From assembly GCA_030634785.1 (NCBI GenBank), contig DAOWAC010000031.1:1-9154 (forward strand): a stretch of DNA of 9,154 nucleotides, in the 5' to 3' direction. Under the pieces are notes generated by a model, which made no database searches, had not been told where the DNA came from, and was given only the letters and a program-made list of their open reading frames with translations. Origin of the DNA: Chloroflexota bacterium (GTDB lineage: Archaea; Iainarchaeota; Iainarchaeia; Iainarchaeales; GCA-2688035). This document shows, piece after piece, positions 1 through 5,671 of this stretch. Made by a program: the position numbers and the translations under genes. Position 1 is the first letter of the stretch, and the number at the start of each line of letters is the position of its first letter.

Positions 1-133
1 GGTCAACTATTTCAAGCAAAACTTTTTGTCCTTCAGTTAAGTGCACAAAAAATTCAAGCAAAAAATTAATCAGAATAAAGAACAATGCAACTATTGCAAT
101 TATTTTCCACCAGGCAAACAAGTGTTTAATCAT
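1..133 (-). CDS. Small membrane protein, N-terminal part only
   Basis: This is the first 44 codons of a gene that runs off the left edge of the window. It reads MIKHLFAWWKIIAIVALFFI and continues to ...LLEIVD without a stop. Residues 8 to about 29 are strongly hydrophobic and preceded by a lysine and a histidine, as expected for a signal anchor or a first transmembrane helix. After it comes a more polar stretch. The ATG at 131-133 is chosen because an AT-rich TATA-like box (ATTAAATAT on this strand, 156-164) is centred about 27 bases upstream, which would give a leaderless transcript. No ribosome binding site is seen. The gene begins 39 bases after the Nudix gene stop on the same strand, so read-through from that gene is possible. 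I do not recognise the family, and the visible part is too short to assign a function. Confidence 0.6.
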   Translation of the reverse strand, partial: MIKHLFAWWKIIAIVALFFILINFLLEFFVHLTEGQKVLLEIVD

Positions 134-147
134 TCAAAAGAAAAAGG
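134..147 (-). terminator. Possible T-rich terminator after the Nudix gene
   Basis: On the minus strand the bases after the Nudix gene read CCTTTTTCTTTTGA. Runs of T like this commonly end archaeal transcripts without a hairpin. The run lies immediately before the next ATG, so it could also simply be AT-rich leader sequence. Confidence 0.25.
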
Positions 148-155
148 ACTGAGAG

Positions 156-164
156 ATATTTAAT
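156..164 (-). promoter_or_regulatory. Possible TATA box of the small membrane protein gene
   Basis: On the minus strand this reads ATTAAATAT and is centred about 27 bases before the ATG at 133, the spacing expected for a leaderless archaeal transcript. It lies just after the Nudix stop codon. The region is AT-rich throughout, so a chance match is possible. Confidence 0.35.
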
Positions 165-172
165 GCTTTCAT

Positions 173-745
173 TTAAAGTCTTCTAGGACGTTTGAAAGGA
201 CGTTCTTTTTTTGTAGGTTTTTTTACCAAGCGCTTTTTTGATTTAGAATTTTTGCGCATTGAATCAAGATACTTTGTTGTAAATAATGCAGTATCGGGAC
301 AAAAAACACCTTGCTTTATCATTTTTCTTAATCCGCTGGCAGTAACCCACTTGCCTTGTTCACATTCTATTTTGTTTAATTTTATAGACCCAGTATGGAT
401 TCCAAAAAAAACCTTTGCCTTATAGTGACTATGGCTGGATTTGAAAGCAAAATCAAAAAGATATTCCAACTTGGCTTTTACTCCAAGTTCTTCTTTTGAT
501 TCTCTGTTTGCAGCCTCTTTGAAACTTTCTTTTGGTCTAACTGATCCGCCTGCTCCAATAGCCCATTTTAATGGAAAAGTTTTTTTTGAAGCCTTTCGCT
601 GGTGAACAAAAAACTGATTTTTGTTGTTTTTGATAATAACTATTGCAAGTTTGAATCTAAGACCGTCTCTAATTGCAGTAGATCTTGGAACAGTTTCCAA
701 TACGCGAAAATTTGGGTCAATTACTTCGACTCTTTCACCAGTCAT
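173..745 (-). CDS. Nudix hydrolase (Idi/YfcD-like) with basic C-terminal tail
   Basis: The 190-residue protein contains a complete Nudix box, Gx5Ex7REUxEExGU, at residues 67-89: G67, E73, then R81-E82 and E85-E86-L87-G88. The E82/E85/E86 cluster would bind the divalent metal for hydrolysis of a nucleoside diphosphate linked to another group. The lead-in FFVHQRK...FPLKW (46-61) and the N-terminal EVIDPNFRVLETVPRSTAIRDG resemble the isopentenyl diphosphate isomerase/YfcD branch of the superfamily. The catalytic cysteine of true type-1 IPP isomerase is not seen at the expected place near the box, so a hydrolase is preferred. The substrate cannot be told. Residues 162-190 form an unusual tail with 15 lysines or arginines in 29 positions, which might bind nucleic acid. 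The ATG at 743-745 has no clear ribosome binding site, but a TATA-like box about 26 bases upstream would suit a leaderless transcript. tRNA-Trp lies just upstream on the same strand. Confidence 0.88.
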   Translation of the reverse strand: MTGERVEVIDPNFRVLETVPRSTAIRDGLRFKLAIVIIKNNKNQFFVHQRKASKKTFPLKWAIGAGGSVRPKESFKEAANRESKEELGVKAKLEYLFDFAFKSSHSHYKAKVFFGIHTGSIKLNKIECEQGKWVTASGLRKMIKQGVFCPDTALFTTKYLDSMRKNSKSKKRLVKKPTKKERPFKRPRRL

Positions 746-764
746 TTAAACAATCCAGCTTTTC

Positions 765-779
765 AGTTTAATAATCTTT
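765..779 (-). promoter_or_regulatory. Possible TATA box of the Nudix gene
   Basis: The minus strand reads AAAGATTATTAAACT, centred about 26 bases before the Nudix ATG. This is the expected spacing for leaderless transcription. It sits between the gene and the T-run that probably ends the tRNA transcript, so the Nudix gene could have its own promoter. Confidence 0.35.
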
Positions 780-787
780 TCGCTATT

Positions 788-805
788 TGAAAAAAAGAAA
801 CAAAA
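788..805 (-). terminator. T-run terminator after tRNA-Trp
   Basis: Downstream of the tRNA the minus strand reads TTTTGTTTCTTTTTTTCA, a pyrimidine stretch rich in T and typical of archaeal tRNA transcript ends. No hairpin is present apart from the tRNA itself. Confidence 0.5.
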
Positions 806-806
806 G

Positions 807-879
807 TGGGGTTACAGGGATTTGAACCCTGATCAGAAGGTCTGGAGCCAACTGCACTACCAGATTATGCTATAACCCC
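807..879 (-). tRNA. tRNA-Trp (anticodon CCA), intronless
   Basis: The 73-base minus-strand cloverleaf has a perfect 7-bp acceptor stem (GGGGTTA with TAACCCC) and discriminator A73. The D arm is GCAT/GTGC, closed by a T-G pair, with the loop AATCTGGTA. The T arm is a perfect 5-bp stem, CAGGG/CCCTG, around TTCAAAT. The anticodon loop is CTCCAGA, giving CCA for tryptophan. A73 and the G1-C72 and G2-C71 pairs agree with known archaeal tRNA-Trp identity elements. A15 can pair with T48. CCA is not encoded. Many archaeal tRNA-Trp genes carry an intron, but this one does not. The anticodon stem is odd: GTTGG faces CCTTC, so positions 28-42 and 29-41 are two adjacent U-U mismatches between G-C pairs, with a possible extra A26-U44 pair. 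The other arms are well formed, so I read this as a functional gene. Confidence 0.9.
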
Positions 880-902
880 TTTTAAGAGAATTTTGTTAAG
901 GC

Positions 903-916
903 TCTTTTAAATATAG
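903..916 (-). promoter_or_regulatory. TATA box of tRNA-Trp
   Basis: The minus strand reads CTATATTTAAAAGA, a strong archaeal TATA box centred about 31 bases before the mature tRNA 5' end. Transcription would then start a few bases upstream of the tRNA, leaving a short leader for RNase P. Confidence 0.6.
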
Positions 917-985
917 GAGAATGGTTAGAATTTAAAACATTAGCTTGGCTTTTTAGAAGGGTTTGCAAATTAGTTTTAAGAACAT

Positions 986-1000
986 TACCTTAAAATACCT
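986..1000 (+). promoter_or_regulatory. Probable BRE/TATA promoter of the protease gene
   Basis: ACCTTAAAATACCT (987-1000) matches an archaeal BRE-TATA element and nearly matches the elements before the cysteine-rich protein gene and the ATPase gene. It would start transcription near 1020 and leave a leader of about 37 bases. No Shine-Dalgarno sequence is seen in that leader (the bases before the ATG are TTTTGCCGCG). A second AT-rich stretch, ATTTAACTCC at 1027-1036, lies about 27 bases before the ATG and could instead give a leaderless message. Confidence 0.45.
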
Positions 1001-1056
1001 ACAAGAATTAAAGTATTTTTAGTAAGATTTAACTCCTATTTTAGGCTTTTGCCGCG

Positions 1057-4000
1057 ATGTTTATTGTCCGAGGTGTGTTAAAAGCTTTTGCTCCGCTGGC
1101 ATTTATTGATGAGAAAACTTACGAGCTAAACGAAAATAAGGTGATTATTAAAAGCCTTGAAGAACAGTTAGGACAAAAAACAATCCAAGCAAAAGAAAAC
1201 TTGCAATTTATTTTTGTTGATAAAGAAAACATTTATGCAGGTAACAACGGCAAGATATTTGTTTGGAAAAAAGACACATTAGATTTAATAGACGAAATTG
1301 TTTTTTTGCAAAACAATTTGGAATACGTTTTTGCAGATCCATTCACCCTCCACGGGATTGACAGCAGAGGAAAGGTTTACTCCTGGAACAAGAGTTCTTT
1401 TAAAAACCAAGAGCATATGGAGCCGAAGTCTCTTATAACAATGGCTACGCCTAGCAGTGGCTTAGATATGCAAATTACGAATGAAAGTGCATCTAATCCT
1501 TTAAGCGTCCAAATCACCTATCCAAATGGAGGAGAGTACTTGCACGGGAAAATACGCGTAGAATTTAATTGGAAAAGCAGCAGCAAACAAAATCAACTGC
1601 TTGCAAATATCTATACAAGAAACACTCGTTGGTGCACACTGGCTCAAGACGTGAATCTTTTAGACCAAACAATTTGCACCGATTCTGACAACAACCAGGC
1701 AACAACAAACCAATGCGTTTACCAAGTAGATTTAAAGAACTGCTATATGTCAAAAATATCGTATCCTCCAACCTATTTAGAAGAGCAAGTAAAATTTTTT
1801 GTTGCAATTGCAAGCCCTTCCTACTCAGCCCAAGATTATTCAAACAATTTCTTAAAAATTTATAACACAGTTCCAATAATAGAATTCATTAACCCCGCCC
1901 CAGAGGGAGCCACCAGTTGTGGAGAGTACACATACAAGTTTACAGTAGCAGACCCTGAAGGAGACCCTATCAAGTACGCAATACTTGTTTTAAATCCCCA
2001 GCAAAAGTGGGGAACCGAATGCCAACAACAGCTAGGAGACATAGATATCAACCAATACTGCAACTTTGACGGCAACACAGCACACAAATTCACTTGCGAA
2101 ATTCAATTAAACTTGCCAGAATTATACGACCCGTGGGAATCGTGCTGCTATAGCCCAACCGCAGGTTGCAGTGACTCAAACTTCAGTGTAAAGATCTGGA
2201 TTGGCGACGACTACTATGGATATAACTTTGGACTCTACACCCCGTATGTCTATTTCCCGCCTTACTGTCAAGCACCAAGTACTCCACAGTACCTAAAACC
2301 ACAATCAGGAACATTTAACAGATATATGAGAATCTATTCCGCTGGTAGTTTTTCTACACACTACCCATTTTGCACAGACACGTTTGATTCAGAAATGACA
2401 ATGATAACAACACCCTGCTGGTTCTATGAAATAGAAGCAACAGTAAATGGAAGCAGTTGGATTCCACTAACATACCGGTTTGACTGGTTGGGCACAGGAA
2501 ATTTTTATCTGACAAAAAACGCATTGGATTTCATTGTACCCCTACCGGCAGAAACATACCAAATAGATTTAAGGTCAAAAGCATGCATTGGAAACCCAGA
2601 GATGCCTCCAGAATGGCCTCAATGGCGTTTTGAAAACTGCTCAAACTACTATAATCCGTCAGGAATGATTATACTAACAAGCGGACCAAGCTGCACTGAC
2701 GGCGTAAAAAACGGCAACGAAACCGACGTTGACTGCGGCGGCACATGCGATCCTTGTCAAAACAACAAAAGCTGTTTAGTGAATAAAGACTGTGAAAGTG
2801 GATACTGCAATCTGGACAAGGCCTGCACAGTTGAAAGAAATCTTTACATTGAGTGGATTAAGCCAATCCAAGTTGTTGAAGACGTTCCGCTTGTAGCAGG
2901 CAAGGCAACAGTTGTAAGAGTAAAAGTTGTAAATGACGGTCCTACTGTTGACACAAGTGTTAAAGTAAATTACAACAGCTGGATTTCAGAACAGCCTGTT
3001 CACATTAACGAATTTGATTTTGAAATAGTGGATTTTTATCCGCCGAACAGCAGTGCACTTTCGTTAACAATTTCAGCCGAATTAAACGACAATGAAGATA
3101 GCATGACAATTTTGAAAAATGGTGTAGAAACAAAAGAATTTAGTGTAACTTTTAGGCCTATTTTTAGACCGGCATACTTAGGGACATCAGATTTAGATTT
3201 TGACAAAATATACCACAATAATAAAGAATTCTTGAAAGCAACATACCCTGTTAGTGAAAGTAATTTCAAACCAGAATTATGGACATTCCCGCATGTCTTA
3301 AGCCCGGAAGAGTTAATACCAAAATGGGGATTGGTTCTACTGTTACAAAACTTAATTATAGAAGAATATATTGTTGGAAATTTTAGCGACAAAATTGTAG
3401 GAATAATTGACGAAACAAACCTAGAACATCTAGCAGGCCAACCAAATGTCAAAGGAGCAGCTTTTTACCCCTACAACACAACCGCGGTAGTAATAGCTTC
3501 AGATGCCAATTCAACAGCCACTCATGAAATTGGCCATACATTCGGACTTTGTGATGAATATAGTTTAACAGCATGGAATGACCAAAATTCAAGTTACCCT
3601 AGAGGTTGTCCAAACAAATTTCCACCAGCAGGTTTAGGAAATATAGATATCAACGGATTTTGGGTAAATAATAAAACAGTAAGAAAGAGTTTGCCCGATC
3701 AAATATTCTATTTTGATTCATGCGAAGAAGCAATTGAAAACGAGAGCATTCTAAAAGAAAAATTTGAATCCAAATACTGTTTCATAATCTGTCCAAGCAA
3801 TGACCCATCTAGAGTAAACTGTGATCGGTCGTTTTATAATTTTATGGATAACAAATATCGCTCCTGGATCGACAAAAGTACCTATAGTTACCTCCTAACT
3901 CAGTTTGCCACAACACCCCTTTTCTTTTCATCCATTTTGTCCAGAGATCTTGACCAAGTTGCCTATTTTTCTTATTCGGACAAATCCTTGCTTCTTTCCG

Positions 4001-4797
4001 GCCTTACTGACAAGAATGGAGAAGTAACCCTCCAAGACTTTTATATTATAGATGGCGAGCAGAAACAAGACATTCTTGCAGGAGACTACTCTTTGAAACT
4101 TTTGGATTCCCAAAACAATGTTTTGCTTAACCAAAGCTTTGGAGTTTCCTTTACACTACAGTCAAACCCGCCAATTGACCTGAACACAAGCGGATTTGTC
4201 TTCACAGTACCATTTATTGAAGAAACAAAGACTATTGAAGTAACCTACCACGGCGAAACAAAAGCACAACGCATTGTTTCAGACAACCCCCCAACAGTTT
4301 CAATAATTTCACCAAACGGCGATGAAAAATGGAACGGAATTAGAACAATAAGATGGAACGCAAGCGATGAAGACGACGACAACCTCAGTTTCGTACTCCA
4401 ATACAGCAATGACACTGGCAGCACATGGAATCCGATTGCCATGAACCTAAGTAAAACAAATTATGACCTCAACGTTGACATTCTAGAACCAGGTGACACT
4501 TATAAAATCAAGGCAATTGCAACAGACGGAGTGCTAACAGGAGAAGCAATTTCAAATACATTCACCATCCAGCCACAAGACTCCACTGACATAGACTCAG
4601 ATGGTGACGGAGTAAACGACGAATTTGACAAATGCCCAAATACGATTAGAGTACTAGAAGTATACGGCTGCTCTTGCAAGCAAATACTGGAATTAAAACC
4701 AGGCAAGGATAAATGCGAACTAAAAAACGGCTGCTCTCCAGGTACAATAAAAGTTTTCAAAAAACAAATAGGCTGGGCAAAAAACCTGTTTGAATAA
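1057..4797 (+). CDS. Multidomain zinc metalloprotease, metzincin/M64-like
   Basis: This 1246-residue protein has the zinc-binding signature HEIGHTFGLCD (H823, E824, H827, third ligand probably D833), followed by E834-Y835. HExxHxxGxxDEY resembles peptidase family M64. A likely Met-turn is NFMD (M930), unusually far downstream. Residues 49-110 resemble two propeller blades (W70 and W110, exactly 40 apart). Beta-sandwich modules follow, one beginning YPNGGEYLHG and one holding ADPEGDPIKYAI. Residues 546-590 are a cysteine module (CTDGVKNGNETDVDCGGTC), then a CARDB-like segment (about 595-700) and the protease domain (about 700-960). A beta-sandwich follows, then an Fn3-like domain from SPNGDEKW (about 1080-1174) and a calcium-binding thrombospondin type 3-like repeat, DIDSDGDGVNDE (1178-1189), before a cysteine-bearing tail. 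The many cysteines and adhesion-type modules imply an extracellular protein, yet there is no convincing signal peptide, membrane segment or sorting tail. The ATG at 1057 is the only ATG after the in-frame stop at 1042-1044. Confidence 0.85.
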   Translation: MFIVRGVLKAFAPLAFIDEKTYELNENKVIIKSLEEQLGQKTIQAKENLQFIFVDKENIYAGNNGKIFVWKKDTLDLIDEIVFLQNNLEYVFADPFTLHGIDSRGKVYSWNKSSFKNQEHMEPKSLITMATPSSGLDMQITNESASNPLSVQITYPNGGEYLHGKIRVEFNWKSSSKQNQLLANIYTRNTRWCTLAQDVNLLDQTICTDSDNNQATTNQCVYQVDLKNCYMSKISYPPTYLEEQVKFFVAIASPSYSAQDYSNNFLKIYNTVPIIEFINPAPEGATSCGEYTYKFTVADPEGDPIKYAILVLNPQQKWGTECQQQLGDIDINQYCNFDGNTAHKFTCEIQLNLPELYDPWESCCYSPTAGCSDSNFSVKIWIGDDYYGYNFGLYTPYVYFPPYCQAPSTPQYLKPQSGTFNRYMRIYSAGSFSTHYPFCTDTFDSEMTMITTPCWFYEIEATVNGSSWIPLTYRFDWLGTGNFYLTKNALDFIVPLPAETYQIDLRSKACIGNPEMPPEWPQWRFENCSNYYNPSGMIILTSGPSCTDGVKNGNETDVDCGGTCDPCQNNKSCLVNKDCESGYCNLDKACTVERNLYIEWIKPIQVVEDVPLVAGKATVVRVKVVNDGPTVDTSVKVNYNSWISEQPVHINEFDFEIVDFYPPNSSALSLTISAELNDNEDSMTILKNGVETKEFSVTFRPIFRPAYLGTSDLDFDKIYHNNKEFLKATYPVSESNFKPELWTFPHVLSPEELIPKWGLVLLLQNLIIEEYIVGNFSDKIVGIIDETNLEHLAGQPNVKGAAFYPYNTTAVVIASDANSTATHEIGHTFGLCDEYSLTAWNDQNSSYPRGCPNKFPPAGLGNIDINGFWVNNKTVRKSLPDQIFYFDSCEEAIENESILKEKFESKYCFIICPSNDPSRVNCDRSFYNFMDNKYRSWIDKSTYSYLLTQFATTPLFFSSILSRDLDQVAYFSYSDKSLLLSGLTDKNGEVTLQDFYIIDGEQKQDILAGDYSLKLLDSQNNVLLNQSFGVSFTLQSNPPIDLNTSGFVFTVPFIEETKTIEVTYHGETKAQRIVSDNPPTVSIISPNGDEKWNGIRTIRWNASDEDDDNLSFVLQYSNDTGSTWNPIAMNLSKTNYDLNVDILEPGDTYKIKAIATDGVLTGEAISNTFTIQPQDSTDIDSDGDGVNDEFDKCPNTIRVLEVYGCSCKQILELKPGKDKCELKNGCSPGTIKVFKKQIGWAKNLFE

Positions 4798-4798
4798 C

Positions 4799-4809
4799 TA
4801 TTTTATTGG
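4799..4809 (+). terminator. Possible short T-rich end signal after the protease gene
   Basis: ACTATTTTATT follows two bases after the TAA of the protease gene. It is a weak T-rich stretch of the kind that can end archaeal transcripts. The hairpin at 4828-4855 lies a little further on and may act for this strand too. Confidence 0.25.
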
Positions 4810-4827
4810 AATGAAAAAGAAAAAGTT

Positions 4828-4855
4828 AAGCCAATGCTGAAAACAGCATTAGCTT
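4828..4855. terminator. Hairpin between convergent genes
   Basis: AATGCTG-AAAA-CAGCATT (4833-4850) is a perfect 7-bp stem with a 4-base loop. It extends after one C-A mismatch by AAGC/GCTT, giving 28 bases in all. It includes the TAA stop (4849-4851) of the cysteine-rich protein gene. On the minus strand it is followed by AACTTTTTCTTTTTC, so it resembles an intrinsic terminator for that gene. It could also block transcripts arriving from the protease gene. Confidence 0.6.
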
Positions 4856-5409
4856 CTTTCCAAAACAATAGCACAACACTTACCTTTTCCTTCACATATT
4901 TTACACGCATTCTTAATACTTGTGCCTTCCCAGCTTCCGTCACCAGTCTCAAGCTTGTATTCTTCAATGTCATTATTAAGCTCATCCAAGTTGACATTGC
5001 AGACAACCGCAAGCATTACAATCTGATTACTGGAACCATAATATATAAGCCTTTGATTATCACTAGCAGTTTCGCATCCAATGCATTCAAAACCGTTTAC
5101 AGAATCTTCTTCAAACTGTCCTGTACTCATGCAAATCTGGTCCTGACTTATTGGCAGCCTCTCCACTAGAGTGCTTGCTGTAAGCACGTCACCTGGCCTG
5201 AAAACAACCTCTGGCGTATATTTTAATGCGCCAAGCGAACCATCAAGGTCTGTAAGCAAAGGCATTATTTTATTCAAGGGGGCGTCCCAATCATCTGTTT
5301 GAATTGTTGGATCCAAGATTCCAAAAATCACTATTGCAAAAATTACTAGTGCAGCAATCATTACAATAAGCAACTTAAAAGTGTGGTGTGCTTGCTCTTT
5401 ATTATTCAA
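4849..5409 (-). CDS. Membrane-anchored cysteine-rich protein of unknown function
   Basis: I do not recognise this family by name. From the start chosen here it has 186 residues. A short polar N-terminus (MNNKEQAHHTFK) is followed by a single hydrophobic helix at residues 13-32 (LLIVMIAALVIFAIVIFGIL). The rest is a soluble domain of about 150 residues. Eight cysteines lie in its second half, in the order DQIC, FECIGC, VVC, then ACKICEGKGKCC near the end. This suggests an extracytoplasmic domain stabilised by disulfides, or possibly a metal site. The TTG at 5407-5409 is preferred because a strong ribosome binding site, AGGTGA, ends 5 bases before it. The in-frame GTG three codons upstream (5416-5418) lies inside that site. 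The short tail and single helix recall type IV pilin-like proteins, but no clear class III signal peptide motif is seen. The gene faces the protease gene tail to tail. Confidence 0.75.
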   Translation of the reverse strand: MNNKEQAHHTFKLLIVMIAALVIFAIVIFGILDPTIQTDDWDAPLNKIMPLLTDLDGSLGALKYTPEVVFRPGDVLTASTLVERLPISQDQICMSTGQFEEDSVNGFECIGCETASDNQRLIYYGSSNQIVMLAVVCNVNLDELNNDIEEYKLETGDGSWEGTSIKNACKICEGKGKCCAIVLERS

Positions 5410-5414
5410 AAAAA

Positions 5415-5420
5415 TCACCT
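5415..5420 (-). promoter_or_regulatory. Ribosome binding site that fixes a TTG start
   Basis: The minus strand reads AGGTGA, then TTTTT, then TTG. AGGTGA with the following T complements the archaeal 16S rRNA 3' end (GGTGAT). The 5-base spacing favours TTG at 5409 over the GTG at 5418, which is part of the site itself. Confidence 0.7.
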
Positions 5421-5440
5421 AATTAAAAAAAAGACTTCCT

Positions 5441-5454
5441 TGTATTTAAAGGTT
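5441..5454 (-). promoter_or_regulatory. BRE/TATA promoter of the cysteine-rich protein gene
   Basis: The minus strand reads AACCTTTAAATACA, a clear BRE (AACC) plus TATA (TTTAAATA). Its centre is about 37 bases from the TTG start. The predicted transcript would begin close to the ribosome binding site at 5420, giving a leader of about 11 bases. Confidence 0.6.
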
Positions 5455-5627
5455 ATTTTACTAGGCTACTCACCGATTGCTTACAAGACAACAAAAGAAT
5501 TCTAAATAACAACCCCTTCGTTCTTACAATTTAAATATAATTTTCCATGAATAAATTATATCAAAAAAGTAATTTAATGACTTGCCTGTTTAATAATATT
5601 AAAAACATTCATTGATTCGTTAAGAAT
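5455..5627. other. AT-rich spacer between divergent genes
   Basis: This spacer separates the promoters of the cysteine-rich protein and the ATPase. It holds another TATA-like stretch, ATTTAAATATAA near 5529-5540, which is nearly symmetrical and could fire either way. It also holds a 22-codon frame from the ATG at 5548 that has no ribosome binding site. I see no tRNA-like fold or repeat array here. Confidence 0.4.
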
Positions 5628-5641
5628 AACTTAAAATACTT
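5628..5641 (+). promoter_or_regulatory. TATA promoter of the HerA-like ATPase gene
   Basis: AACTTAAAATACTT matches the protease promoter (ACCTTAAAATACCT) at 12 of 14 positions. Its centre is about 38 bases from the ATG, which places the transcript start near 5660, just ahead of the ribosome binding site. Confidence 0.55.
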
Positions 5642-5661
5642 GAATTGCGTTATTGTATTGT

Positions 5662-5666
5662 GTGAT
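5662..5666 (+). promoter_or_regulatory. Ribosome binding site of the ATPase gene
   Basis: GTGAT lies 5 bases before the ATG at 5672 and matches the GGTGAT archaeal consensus except for the first G. It supports this ATG as the start. Confidence 0.5.
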
Positions 5667-5671
5667 TTTAA

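Noticed and set aside
134..172. Twelve-codon frame between the Nudix gene and the next gene
   Set aside because: It is too short to support and ends in a T-rich stretch. It overlaps the likely TATA box, so it is better explained as promoter sequence.
807..879. Intron in tRNA-Trp
   Set aside because: The anticodon loop is exactly seven bases and the whole gene is 73 bases, so no intron is needed or present.
4834..5169. Plus-strand frame of 111 codons
   Set aside because: It lies opposite the cysteine-rich membrane protein gene, which has a promoter, a ribosome binding site and a terminator. This frame has none of these and resembles no protein.
4849..5409. Type IV pilin
   Set aside because: The helix is near the N-terminus, but no clear class III cleavage motif or pilin operon genes are present.
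5416..5418. GTG as start of the cysteine-rich protein
   Set aside because: The GTG is part of the AGGTGA ribosome binding site, and a TTG follows at ideal spacing.
5548..5616. Small 22-codon frame in the divergent spacer
   Set aside because: It has no ribosome binding site, and the nearest TATA-like box is only about 15 bases upstream, too close to give a start.
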